DNA from: Fidelibacterota bacterium
GTDB taxonomy: Bacteria > Pseudomonadota > Alphaproteobacteria > Rhodospirillales > Rhodospirillaceae
Assembly (NCBI GenBank): GCA_947475295.1
Contig: CANJLF010000001.1
Span: 143,623-207,622 of the forward strand
Reading direction: 5' to 3'
DNA: 64,000 bases
The notes under the pieces were generated by a model. The model had not been told where the DNA came from. It saw nothing but the letters and a program-made list of their open reading frames with translations, and did not search any database. Every line of letters begins with the position of its first letter. The first letter of the stretch is position 1. This document shows positions 52,112-60,983 of this stretch, piece by piece. The position numbers and the translations under genes are program-made.

Positions 52112-54949
52112 CTAGCGGCGATAAATGCGCTTTGCGGCGGTAAAGCCGGTGAATGCGGCCGGGTCTTGCACGCCCGGCACCGGCTCAATGGTGAGGGTTT
52201 CGTCCGCATTCACCTGGATCGCGACGATGCCTATGGTGAAGAGCGAAAAGTCCGTGCTGGCATCCGTATAGTTGGGCACGACCCGCAGGCGGTAGACGAC
52301 GGGACCGGTGTCCGGCGTCAAATCCGACGGCTCCGGTTTGCCGTCGGCAATCTCGAGAGTCCATTGGCCGGGATCGCCGTTTTGGTCGCGCCACCAGCCC
52401 GTGGAGAAAACCCATTGCGTCGGTAGAAACCAATAGCGGGCAATTGCGAGATGACTCCAACTCGGATTGTTTTTGCCGGCGACGGGTCCGCCCGGAATGG
52501 CCTGCGTGGCGGTGCGGAGTTGTTCCACAGTCCGGCCTGAATAGCCCACGGTTCCGTCCAGGAACCAGTTACCCGCGGCCGTGCCAGCGATATCCTGATC
52601 GATCTGGCCCCAGCGCGGCGGCGACGTGCGCCGCATGACCGCTTCCAGCGTCGTGGCCAGGTCGGGCGAAAAGTACGGAAATGGATCCGCGGTGTAAGGT
52701 TTCCAGGCTTCGGCGGTATATGAGGCTGGAGCGACGTATCCACGCAGCCAAACCGCCGCGTCATTCACCGCGAAGTCGAGAGGGTTGTCGCGTTGCTCGC
52801 CGATTTTCTGGCCTGCCAGAACCGCAATCGTTCTGTTAACTCTGCCGTTTGCCGTGAGTTCGCTCTGGTAACTGGCAAGCACGCCGCTCAAGCGGTTGAG
52901 CACCATGATCACGGTATAGGTGTTGCAACCGTGCGCGATCACGATGCGTGTGCTCGTGGGCGAGCCCAGCGACGAGATTTCGATAATCTCGCCGTTGGCC
53001 GGCGCATAGACCGGCACATAATCGGCTTCCGTACGTTCGGCAATCGGCTTATTGAGCGACTTGATTGCTATATAGCCGTGATCGATCGGCGTGACGTGAT
53101 CGAATATCATTGCCCCCTGTGGCGTGCTGGGCCCGAGCTGATCGATCGGAACGATCATGTGGGTGAGGGTGATTCGCCCGCTGGCCGGACAGGCTGGGGG
53201 ATTGCTCGTGCGGAATATGTCGCTGAGCGGGGGATACCACGCAGGGCGTGCGGTATATCCGCCCAATGGCGCCGCCGGCATGTCTTCCGGCAGGGCGTAA
53301 CGGTACCTGCGGGCGCTTGAACACACGAGAAGAAAAGCATCGGTCGCGGTCTGGCCCGGCTGACAGGTCGATCCGAATCGCGCGCTTGCCGCGTTTGCGG
53401 CGTAGCTCAGTGTGCTCGCGGGCGGTTCCACACCCAACGCGCACGCCGTGGTCATGTCCGTGACAACGCCGGCTTTGGTATTGGTGACGAGGTGCTGCAG
53501 GAAACCCGTGAATATGCCCTCAGCCTTAATGACGTAGTGATACATGTCCTCGGTGGGTGCGCCGACCGCGGCCTCGATGGTCGCCATGGACAGAAGCGCT
53601 TGACCATTGGCCGGTATCGAGTTGGTCGTATAGGTTCCGCGCTTGCTGCCATCGCGCGCGTCGTAAACGCCCAGCGTTACGGCGGCGGCGCTGGCACCGG
53701 TATTACTCACGACGACGGTGCTTGGATAGCTATTGGCGAACAGCGACGAATGAACGCCACTCAGTTTCGTGCGGCTCGCCGTTGCGCCAGCCCCGCAGGT
53801 GCTCAGATTGGTCAGGGTGCCGTCGGCAGATCGCCATAGGACGTGCTGAAAGTATCCCGTGATCCCCGACTGGACTTTGATCGCATAGTAGTTTGGCTTG
53901 GCGAAAGTTGGCCCCGGACCACTCTCGATGGTGCCGATCGAAAACTGCTGTTCTGATCCCGGCGGGATGCTGGGACTTGTCCACTGCCGAAGAGTCTGGC
54001 CGTTGGCCTCGTTGTTCAATGTGACGGTGACGGCACCTGCGCTGGTCCCGGCGTTATAGAAGCGCAGGAACGACTGCGAGGCTGCTTGTGCGGTCGAAAA
54101 AACCGCCCCGGCGCGCATGGGCGACTGGACCGCCGCCGGCGCATTCCCATCCAAAGCGCAGGCCGCCGTCATATCCGTCACGACGCCGACCTGAAGGTTG
54201 TTGACCAGATGCTGCAGGAATCCGGTGAGCGTACCTTCGGCTTTGACAACGTAGTGCAGCGTGCCGGCGGGCGGTGTCGTGCCGGCGGCCGCCTCGATGG
54301 CATCGACCGTGAATACGGCTTGGCCGCCTGCTGCTACGGACGCGAGCGTGGCGACGCCAAGTTTTGTTCCGTCGCGCGCATCGTAGAGTCCGAGCGTCGG
54401 CGTCAAAGCCACGGTGCCGGTATTGTTGACGGCAATTGAGCTGGGGAAGGCGTTCGAGAAGATTGATGAATGCACGCCGCTCAGCTTGGTTGGATCGGCT
54501 ATGATCCCGCTGGCGCAGGTGCTGAGATTGGTGAGCGTTCCGTCGGCGGGACGATACAGTACGTGTTGGAAATATCCGCTCATGGCGGTCTGCACGGAGA
54601 TCGAATAGGTGCTCGGTTTGACGAAATCGCCGACCTCACTCTCGATCATGCCGATGGGGAACTGGCGCTCGGCGCCGGCCGCGATGGCCGGGCTCGTCCA
54701 CTGGCCCAAAACCTGGCCGCTCGCATAGTCGCGCAAGGTGACGATAACGGTGCCGGCGGCGGCGCCCGTATTGTAGAAGCGCAGGAAAGACTGCGAGGTT
54801 GATTGCGCAGTTGAAAACACCGCTCCGACGAGCAATGGCGTCGCGCTATGTGCCGGACGGCCGCCCGGGCCTATGAGGCAAAGCAGAAAGGCTAAGGCCC
54901 ACGTCCAGCGGACGGTCCGAACAGGTGTCGTGGCTGCTTTGCGCCTCAT
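52112..54949 (-). CDS. large secreted protein with duplicated beta domains and M23-like C-terminal region
   Basis: 945 residues with a signal peptide (ALAFLLCLIGPGGRPAHSA). Two tandem copies of a ~230-residue unit follow (about 40-275 and 282-515); both begin GAVFSTAQ..SQSFLRFYN and contain GYFQHVL and LSGVHSS. The rest includes a stretch resembling the beta sheet of M23 peptidases (VYAPANGEIIEI, RIVIAHGCNTYTVI), but the HxH catalytic pair is not evident, so enzymatic activity is doubtful. Several Cys occur in matching places in the two units. No firm family; probably an extracellular or surface protein. It lies next to the DUF1501/DUF1800 pair. Confidence 0.75.
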   Translation of the reverse strand: MRRKAATTPVRTVRWTWALAFLLCLIGPGGRPAHSATPLLVGAVFSTAQSTSQSFLRFYNTGAAAGTVIVTLRDYASGQVLGQWTSPAIAAGAERQFPIGMIESEVGDFVKPSTYSISVQTAMSGYFQHVLYRPADGTLTNLSTCASGIIADPTKLSGVHSSIFSNAFPSSIAVNNTGTVALTPTLGLYDARDGTKLGVATLASVAAGGQAVFTVDAIEAAAGTTPPAGTLHYVVKAEGTLTGFLQHLVNNLQVGVVTDMTAACALDGNAPAAVQSPMRAGAVFSTAQAASQSFLRFYNAGTSAGAVTVTLNNEANGQTLRQWTSPSIPPGSEQQFSIGTIESGPGPTFAKPNYYAIKVQSGITGYFQHVLWRSADGTLTNLSTCGAGATASRTKLSGVHSSLFANSYPSTVVVSNTGASAAAVTLGVYDARDGSKRGTYTTNSIPANGQALLSMATIEAAVGAPTEDMYHYVIKAEGIFTGFLQHLVTNTKAGVVTDMTTACALGVEPPASTLSYAANAASARFGSTCQPGQTATDAFLLVCSSARRYRYALPEDMPAAPLGGYTARPAWYPPLSDIFRTSNPPACPASGRITLTHMIVPIDQLGPSTPQGAMIFDHVTPIDHGYIAIKSLNKPIAERTEADYVPVYAPANGEIIEISSLGSPTSTRIVIAHGCNTYTVIMVLNRLSGVLASYQSELTANGRVNRTIAVLAGQKIGEQRDNPLDFAVNDAAVWLRGYVAPASYTAEAWKPYTADPFPYFSPDLATTLEAVMRRTSPPRWGQIDQDIAGTAAGNWFLDGTVGYSGRTVEQLRTATQAIPGGPVAGKNNPSWSHLAIARYWFLPTQWVFSTGWWRDQNGDPGQWTLEIADGKPEPSDLTPDTGPVVYRLRVVPNYTDASTDFSLFTIGIVAIQVNADETLTIEPVPGVQDPAAFTGFTAAKRIYRR

Positions 54950-54972
54950 TCGTCCCCTTAACGCTCGGCGCT

Positions 54973-56322
54973 TTAAGCCAAGAAACCCACGTTCGCCGTG
55001 GGAAACTTTCCGATATTGGGAAACACTTGGTCAAGGGCGCTGGGCGCGACGCCGAACCAGGCCGCGAGTGTAGCGCCGTATTGATCCAGCGATGTGGTCG
55101 GTATGAGCACGCCGCGCGCGTTGGCGTCGTCGAGGCCGCCAAGGGCTGGCGCGGGAAAGGTGCCGTAGATGTCGCCGCCCTTCACCGCGCCGCCCAGTAC
55201 AAGATTGTGCCCGCCCCAGCCGTGGTCGGAGCCGGTACCGCTGGGCTGCAGTGTACGCCCGAAATCCGTTTCCGTGAACGTTGTCACTTTGTCGGCGATG
55301 CCCATTTCAACGGTCGCGTCATAAAGGGCGCGCATGGCGGCGCCGACCTGACCCAACAGGTCCCATTGCTGCCAGCTCTGGCCGGAGTGTGTATCGAAAC
55401 CGCCGAGCGAACAGAAGAATACCTGACGGCTCATGCCGGTGACGGAGCGCAGCTTCATGATCTCGGCCACCTGCTGCATCTGCTTGCCGAGATTCGTGCC
55501 CGGGAAGGCGGTGGCCAGGGGCGACGAGCTTCCGGCGCTCTTCAGGAGGCCGTTGAGCGCTACGGCATCCTGCCGGACCTGGTTGGCCGCCTGCACCATC
55601 GTAAGGCCACTGTCGAAGGTGAGGATTTCATTCAACGCTTGCGCGCGCGCGGCGGCGGCAGCGGCGGGCCAAGCGTTGAGGCCATTGGGCGATAGGTCGA
55701 AGCCGGGATAAAGGCTGGCCGACTGGATGAAGTTGCCGGTGTCCAGCAGGGCCGGTCCCGAGAGCGAAAACGCGGCCGGGAAAGTAGCGCTGCCGTTCTT
55801 GTCGCGCACCACATCGGCGATGCGCCCGGCCCAGCCGGAGCCGCCCGAGCCATTGGGGTCGCCGGCCTGCTTCTCGATGATTTGATCGGCGTGGGAGAAT
55901 AAATTGGTCGGCACGGGCACGCTTTTCGCCAGGTATTGCGCGCGCGTGGTGGGCTGCACCAGCATGCCGACGTTGGCGACCGCCGCCAGCTGTCCGCTGG
56001 ACCACAGCGGTGTGATTGCTTTCAGCCCATCGTTGAGGGCAAAGGGAGCGCCGGCGCGGGTCGCAATCGGCAACAGTTTGGTATTGCCGTCGGGCAACGC
56101 CAGACCACCGCGCGCGGTGCGATAGGCCGCGAATGCGGCGGGGTCTTGCGGGACCAGCATGTTGTGGCTGTCGTTGCCGCCGAACATGAACACGCAGACC
56201 AGCGCTTTGTAGTCGGGGGCGCTTTGCGCGAAGGCACTCATGCCGCCGAGGCGGTTGACGGACAGAACGGCCGGGGCTGAAGCCAAGAGGCGGAGAAGGG
56301 TACGCCGGGAATGAAGAGTCAT
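54973..56322 (-). CDS. DUF1501 family secreted protein
   Basis: 449 residues of the alkaline-phosphatase-like DUF1501 family, always found with DUF1800. N-terminus has a twin-arginine-like signal (SRRTLLRLLASAPAVL), so folded export by Tat is likely. Family signs: VCVFMFGGNDSHNMLVP, GFDTHSGQ and TEFGRT (TETDFGRTL), DHGWGGHN. Function unproven; such pairs are suggested to act on sulfated or phosphorylated compounds or in envelope assembly. Follows the DUF1800 gene by 10 bases. Confidence 0.92.
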   Translation of the reverse strand: MTLHSRRTLLRLLASAPAVLSVNRLGGMSAFAQSAPDYKALVCVFMFGGNDSHNMLVPQDPAAFAAYRTARGGLALPDGNTKLLPIATRAGAPFALNDGLKAITPLWSSGQLAAVANVGMLVQPTTRAQYLAKSVPVPTNLFSHADQIIEKQAGDPNGSGGSGWAGRIADVVRDKNGSATFPAAFSLSGPALLDTGNFIQSASLYPGFDLSPNGLNAWPAAAAAARAQALNEILTFDSGLTMVQAANQVRQDAVALNGLLKSAGSSSPLATAFPGTNLGKQMQQVAEIMKLRSVTGMSRQVFFCSLGGFDTHSGQSWQQWDLLGQVGAAMRALYDATVEMGIADKVTTFTETDFGRTLQPSGTGSDHGWGGHNLVLGGAVKGGDIYGTFPAPALGGLDDANARGVLIPTTSLDQYGATLAAWFGVAPSALDQVFPNIGKFPTANVGFLA

Positions 56323-56332
56323 ATGTGTTCCC

Positions 56333-58780
56333 CTAATACTGAACGGCGTAGAGACCCGACAACGCCGTCAGGTACAGCGCCAGTTGCGCGCGCGAGGTAG
56401 CGCTGTCCTGGGCGGCAAGGACATTGGCCAAAGTCTGACGCATGGCCTGGGGCATGCGGCCATAAAGTAAGGCCTGGTCGACGCGATTGATCAGCTCCAC
56501 GGTGGTCGCGGCGCTGGTAAAGGACGTCAAGTCGAGCGTGAAGTCGCCGCCCGGATTGGTGATCGCCTGCCAGAACAAGTTGCCGCGCAAGACCGCTTCG
56601 GTCGGCGAATAAATCTGGAATTCCGGCCCGACGATGGCCGTGTGCGGGATGCGATACTGCGGCGAATAGAAACCAAAGACCGAAGGCGGCGTCAGCGGTT
56701 CCTGGGACATCTGACTCATCTGCCAGGGCAGCTGATTGGTTGCGGTGATACTGCCGTTCAAGGCGCGCAGGAAGGTCGTGAGGTGAAGTGTCGGATCACG
56801 CAAGTGCCCGACACTCGGCGGCGCCGTATCGTCGCGCGCTTCGACGTCCGTAAGAATAGCGCGGACTGTGGCTTTCAAGTCGCCCTTCACGCCCGCGCCG
56901 TTGTTATTGAACACCGCCGCCACGCGCCCGACGTAGGCTGGGGACGGATTGCTGGTGACGAGGCTGCGGATCAAGCGTGTGGAAATGAACGGCGCCACGT
57001 TGGGATGGGCGAAGACGCAGTCGAGTGTGGCATTGAGGTCGGTCACCGCACCCTGATCCGCCGGGAGACTGCAGCCAAGGAAGGATTTCGCGTGCATATC
57101 GTGATTGACGTCGTGGGGCTGCATGGGCCCGGTGAAATTTTCCCAGTTGTTGGCGTTGGGCCCTGCGTAGCTCCAGCCGGTCAGGGCCAACGCCACCTGC
57201 TGCACCGTGGATTGGTCGTAAGTTGGAATGGTTTTCTTGCCGGCGTCCAGTTGCGCCGTGCCGTCGGGGTTGAGCTGGATGAGCCCGATCGTGAACAGCT
57301 GCATCATCTCGCGCGGATAGTTCTCGTTGGCGCCGCCGCCGGCTGTGGGCTTATTGCTGTTGGCGATGTCGAGATACTTGCCCATCTGCGCGCCGGTCGA
57401 GATGTCGCCGAGCAGCGTGCGGTAATTGCCGAAGGCATTGCGCGATAGAATTTGCAGGTAAGGCACGATCTCGTTGGGATAGATGTTCTTATTCATCGAG
57501 ATGACGATGATTTGCGCCAAAGCGTAAGCCACGCGTTGACGCAACTGGTCGCCGGCTGTCGACAGCCGGCTCAGATACTGCGCCTTGAGCTGGCTGCTGT
57601 TCATGCCGCCCGGATCGGTGATCGCCGTCTCGGGCATGGCGAATTGTTCTGTGAGCCAGGCATCAATGCCCATCTGCTTAACCTTGGCGATAGCGGCAGG
57701 CGTTGGCCCGAAGGTGGCCTGTTCCAAGAAACGCGCCGCAGCCAGGTTCGCTGTGCCGAGACCGCTTCCGCCATCGGGCGGGGAAATCGTGACAGTTGCC
57801 GTAGCGACAGCGGTAGGCGTGGCGACGCTGACGGCGCGGATGGTCACGGTCTGGGCGCTCGTGGCCGAGGGCGCCGTGTAAAGTCCGCCGCTGGTAATTG
57901 TGCCAAGGCCGCTATTGCCGCCGACGACGTCGTTCACACTATAAGTCACCGACATATTCGCATTGCCGCTGACACCGGCGGTGAACTGCCGCGTGCCGAG
58001 CGGCGCGAGTGTTGCAGCACTCGGCGTCAAGCTGATGGTTGTCGCGGTGGGCGTCGGCGTGGGTGTAGGCGTGGGCTCAGATGTTGGCGTCGTTCCATCG
58101 CCGGTACCAGGGGTCGCCGCTGTTGCGACCGTATAAGTCACGGAACTGCTGGTCGTGCCGCCAAGGCCGGGATTGACGACCTTTACCGAGATTCGCTTGC
58201 CGGCGAGGATCGCCGGAACTGTGCCGCTCGCACGCATGGATGTGGGCGAGACAAAACTCGCGGCAACTGTGGCTCCTTCCATGCTGATGACGGAATTGGC
58301 GTTGAAGTTGGCGCCGTTGAGCGAGAACCTGAAGGTGCCTGCCGCACCGGTGGCCGGCGAAATGCTCCACAGCTGTACGGGAAGCTGTGTGACGTTGATG
58401 GCCACGGCACTGGATTTATCGGCGTAGGCTGTGCTCGTGGCCGCGACGCTGACGGGCTTCTCGGGCGGGGTGAGCGGAGCGGTGTAGAGACCCGTGGCGG
58501 AGACCGTGCCGAAGGTGGCGTCGCCGCCCACAATGCCGTTGACCGACCATGTGACGGTATTGGGTGACAGCGGCACATAGGCGGTCAATTGCCGCGTTTG
58601 CCGGACCGGTACGTCGCCCGCACTATATACGGTGATGTTCTGCGTGGGACTGGGTCTGGTGACCGCCACAGGCGTGGGCGTGGTGCCCATGCTGGGCTCC
58701 GCCGCCTGTGCGGTCGACGTAATGAAACCCCCTGCGGCAAGGCAAAGTGCTGCCGCCGCGAGAATACGTACTGCTCTCAT
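56333..58780 (-). CDS. DUF1800 family secreted protein with Ig-like N-terminal domains
   Basis: 815 residues with a signal peptide. Residues about 30-130 and 245-335 are Ig-like (WSVNGIVGGDATFGTVSATG, YSVNDVVGGNSGLGTITSGG pattern), with an IPT/TIG-like domain between and a TPTPTPTPT linker. The DUF1800 core starts at ARFLEQATFGPT and includes RVAYALAQI, NYPREMMQLFTIGLIQLN, and HPNVAPFISTRLI. Partner of the DUF1501 gene directly downstream. The family is linked to secretion or envelope work, but no activity is established. Confidence 0.92.
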   Translation of the reverse strand: MRAVRILAAAALCLAAGGFITSTAQAAEPSMGTTPTPVAVTRPSPTQNITVYSAGDVPVRQTRQLTAYVPLSPNTVTWSVNGIVGGDATFGTVSATGLYTAPLTPPEKPVSVAATSTAYADKSSAVAINVTQLPVQLWSISPATGAAGTFRFSLNGANFNANSVISMEGATVAASFVSPTSMRASGTVPAILAGKRISVKVVNPGLGGTTSSSVTYTVATAATPGTGDGTTPTSEPTPTPTPTPTATTISLTPSAATLAPLGTRQFTAGVSGNANMSVTYSVNDVVGGNSGLGTITSGGLYTAPSATSAQTVTIRAVSVATPTAVATATVTISPPDGGSGLGTANLAAARFLEQATFGPTPAAIAKVKQMGIDAWLTEQFAMPETAITDPGGMNSSQLKAQYLSRLSTAGDQLRQRVAYALAQIIVISMNKNIYPNEIVPYLQILSRNAFGNYRTLLGDISTGAQMGKYLDIANSNKPTAGGGANENYPREMMQLFTIGLIQLNPDGTAQLDAGKKTIPTYDQSTVQQVALALTGWSYAGPNANNWENFTGPMQPHDVNHDMHAKSFLGCSLPADQGAVTDLNATLDCVFAHPNVAPFISTRLIRSLVTSNPSPAYVGRVAAVFNNNGAGVKGDLKATVRAILTDVEARDDTAPPSVGHLRDPTLHLTTFLRALNGSITATNQLPWQMSQMSQEPLTPPSVFGFYSPQYRIPHTAIVGPEFQIYSPTEAVLRGNLFWQAITNPGGDFTLDLTSFTSAATTVELINRVDQALLYGRMPQAMRQTLANVLAAQDSATSRAQLALYLTALSGLYAVQY

Positions 58781-58958
58781 TCTGAGGGCCCCCCGAAATC
58801 GCCGTTCGCATCTATATACGCACGGGCAAAGGCCACGGTTTCATGGGGCGCAAAAGATTTTAACGAAGATTATGGCGCGGCGGGCTCGGGCAGAAAGTCC
58901 CCATATTTCAAATGTATTACCGCGCAAAACCGCAGGAAGATGAAACAGTCGGTGGGTC
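58781..58958. other. intergenic region upstream of the DUF1800 gene
   Basis: About 180 bases that should contain the leftward promoter of the DUF1800-DUF1501 operon. No confident promoter hexamers or hairpins were seen, and no gene in either direction. Confidence 0.4.
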
Positions 58959-59474
58959 TCACTTTTCAACGCGCGTGAAACCGGCCTGCTTGGGATCGAC
59001 CGTCTTCTTTCCCGCAGGCCCAATGCCCATCATTTGAACGATGACCTCTTCATTTCGCGCGCCGTCGTAGTGGGCTTTGCCCGCCGGGTGAACCATCATT
59101 CCACCCACCGGAATTGCCGTCGCTGCGGCCAGATCGAGTTTGTCGCCGGTACCGGTCCACCACGTGCCTTTAATGACCGTGCCGATCCGTGTTTCGGGGT
59201 GCGCGTGCGGGGAACTCATGACGCCGGGCGGGAACTTGATCCGAATTATGTAAAGGCCGGGCTTGGAAGGGTCGCCGTAGATGAACGCCTGCTTGATCCC
59301 GAACGCGGCGCCGTCGCCCTTATAATCCACCCATTGCTCCTGGCCCGGCATGACGCGGACAAAGGAGGTGCCGTCTGTGCCGACGTCCTGGGCGAGGGCA
59401 GGGGCCATGGCCGCGCAAAGCGCGACAAGCGAAAGCGTCTTGAGGGTGCTGGTTAGCCTGATTGGAGTCTTCAC
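58959..59474 (-). CDS. secreted cupin protein
   Basis: 171 residues with a signal peptide (TLKTLSLVALCAAMAPALAQ). One cupin barrel: motif 1 SSPHAHPETRIGTVIKG with two His and a Glu, motif 2 PAGKAHYDGARNEEV with the last His. The metal set is complete, so it may be an enzyme or a small-molecule-binding protein in the periplasm. Family of the DUF4437/cupin_2 type; substrate unknown. The NHL-type gene lies upstream on the same strand. Confidence 0.85.
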   Translation of the reverse strand: MKTPIRLTSTLKTLSLVALCAAMAPALAQDVGTDGTSFVRVMPGQEQWVDYKGDGAAFGIKQAFIYGDPSKPGLYIIRIKFPPGVMSSPHAHPETRIGTVIKGTWWTGTGDKLDLAAATAIPVGGMMVHPAGKAHYDGARNEEVIVQMMGIGPAGKKTVDPKQAGFTRVEK

Positions 59475-59531
59475 TCGAGTCCTCCCTTGCTGAGGTGCGC
59501 GACACTTATAAGTGGCGTTGCTTTAACGCAG

Positions 59532-59560
59532 TCCGGCGGCCCCAATGTGGGGCCGCCGGA
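59532..59560 (-). terminator. strong GC hairpin downstream of the first NHL-type gene
   Basis: TCCGGCGGCCCCA and TGGGGCCGCCGGA form a perfect 13-base stem with a three-base loop, starting 31 bases past the stop of the gene at 59591. There is no U tract, so it may stall or protect rather than terminate. A closely similar hairpin follows the paralogous gene (60942-60969). Confidence 0.5.
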
Positions 59561-59590
59561 TGTTTAGCGAAGTCTTATATTTAGCAAGGG

Positions 59591-60856
59591 CTATTGCGCG
59601 TTAACGATGCCTTCCGTAGCGCCCGTGCTGGCCGCGTTGGGGTTAATGTTACGCGGCGCGTTGCAGCAGGGAATAGCAGGCGAGTAGCCCTTCAGGGTGT
59701 ACTTAAAGGCGCCATTGGTTTTTCCGCCCAGAGCGGTGCTGAGTTCCGCAGCGGTATAGAAATTCCCGGCGGTGTCGACACCAACGAAGTGACCGATGTT
59801 GGACGATCCCGTTGCACCCTGCGCCGCACCTTTGGGAATCGTTTCGATCGTGCCGAGAACCTCGAGCGTGCGGCGGTTCAGAATCCACGCTTCCGGCGTT
59901 CCGCCGACATAGAGGAAACGCTGGCCGGGATCGGGCGAGAATGCCAAGCCGCGCACCTGAATGTCGCCGATATCAATGCCGACAAATTGTTCGGTGAGGA
60001 ACTTGCCGTCGGGGGTGAACACTTGCACGCGCTTGTTTCCGCGATCAGCGGTGTAAACCAGCTGATCGGTAGAAACCTTCACGTTATGCATCGGTGAACC
60101 GAACTGCTGCAGAACTTCTGAAACAGCCATCCACGGATCGGCTTTCAGAGCTGAACGTGCCGGCCGCACTTCCATGTCGAGCGGCTTGTGGCCATAGGCG
60201 CCCCACATCTTAATGAACGCGCCCGTCGTGGCGTTGTACACCATGATGCGGCTGTTGCCGTAACCGTCCGAGACATAGACTTCGTTATTCTTCGTATTGA
60301 CGAAAAGGTCCGTGGCGCCGCGGAGGACTTCGGTGGCGTTGCTGCCCTTCAGGCCGCTCTTGCCGATTTCCATCAGGAACTTGCCGTCTTTCGTGAACTT
60401 CAGAAGCGAGTTGTCGTTCGGAAGGTTGCCGGGGTTATTGGATTTGTCATCGGCATTGCCCTGAATCCACACGTTTCCCTGGTCATCCACAAACAGGCCA
60501 TGCTCGTTCGACGGCCAACGATAGCCCGGGCCGCTCTTGCCGCCCCAGCCCTGGATGTAATTTCCAGCGATGTCGAATTCCATGACCGGCGGCGCGGCCT
60601 GGGGTTGCTGTTCTTTCGGCAGGCGGAGAGGGCGGCTCAGAACCCAGACATGACCGTTTTTGTCGCCGACAACAGAAGACCCAAATCCAACGATCTTATT
60701 GGCCGGAAGCTTGGGCCAGCTGCGGTCGAGCTCGAATTGAGGCACGCCACCTTCGCCCCAATGCGGGGCAGCTTGCGGCGCATCGGCCGCGAATGAGAAA
60801 CCGGAAAGCATCAGAGCAGTGGCCGTCAGCAGGCCAAATTTAGTAACGCGCTTCAT
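59591..60856 (-). CDS. secreted NHL-repeat / peptidyl-alpha-hydroxyglycine amidating lyase-like protein
   Basis: 421 residues, signal peptide (FGLLTATALMLSGFSFAA), then a six-bladed beta-propeller built of NHL-like repeats (NGHVWVLSRP, EHGLFVDDQGNVWIQG, NEVYVSDGYGNSRIMVY, LVYTADRGNKRVQVF). The C-terminus has IPCCNAPRNINPNA. The fold is that of the lyase half of peptide-amidating enzymes, but bacterial members are mostly uncharacterised. It is nearly a copy of the gene at 60984. Confidence 0.85.
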   Translation of the reverse strand: MKRVTKFGLLTATALMLSGFSFAADAPQAAPHWGEGGVPQFELDRSWPKLPANKIVGFGSSVVGDKNGHVWVLSRPLRLPKEQQPQAAPPVMEFDIAGNYIQGWGGKSGPGYRWPSNEHGLFVDDQGNVWIQGNADDKSNNPGNLPNDNSLLKFTKDGKFLMEIGKSGLKGSNATEVLRGATDLFVNTKNNEVYVSDGYGNSRIMVYNATTGAFIKMWGAYGHKPLDMEVRPARSALKADPWMAVSEVLQQFGSPMHNVKVSTDQLVYTADRGNKRVQVFTPDGKFLTEQFVGIDIGDIQVRGLAFSPDPGQRFLYVGGTPEAWILNRRTLEVLGTIETIPKGAAQGATGSSNIGHFVGVDTAGNFYTAAELSTALGGKTNGAFKYTLKGYSPAIPCCNAPRNINPNAASTGATEGIVNAQ

Positions 60857-60941
60857 GTCATTCTCCCAAAATAAAATTTAACTGAAAAAAATGTCTGTCG
60901 CTTGCTTTACTCGCCGGTGTGGCAATGAAGCAAAGAAGCGG

Positions 60942-60969
60942 TCCGGCGGCCCCCTGGGGAGCCGCCGGA
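60942..60969 (-). terminator. GC hairpin downstream of the second NHL-type gene
   Basis: TCCGGCGGC (60942-60950) and GCCGCCGGA (60961-60969) with an inner CCCC/GGGG pairing. It resembles 59532-59560 in sequence and position relative to its gene, so the duplication carried the downstream hairpin with it. No T run. Confidence 0.45.
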
Positions 60970-60983
60970 TGTTTTAGCGAAAG

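Noticed and set aside
58035..58080. Repetitive GTGGGCGTC-like run suggesting a microsatellite or CRISPR-like repeat
   Set aside because: It encodes the TPTPTPTPT linker of the DUF1800 protein; no spacers or regular repeat units. No CRISPR array was seen in the window.
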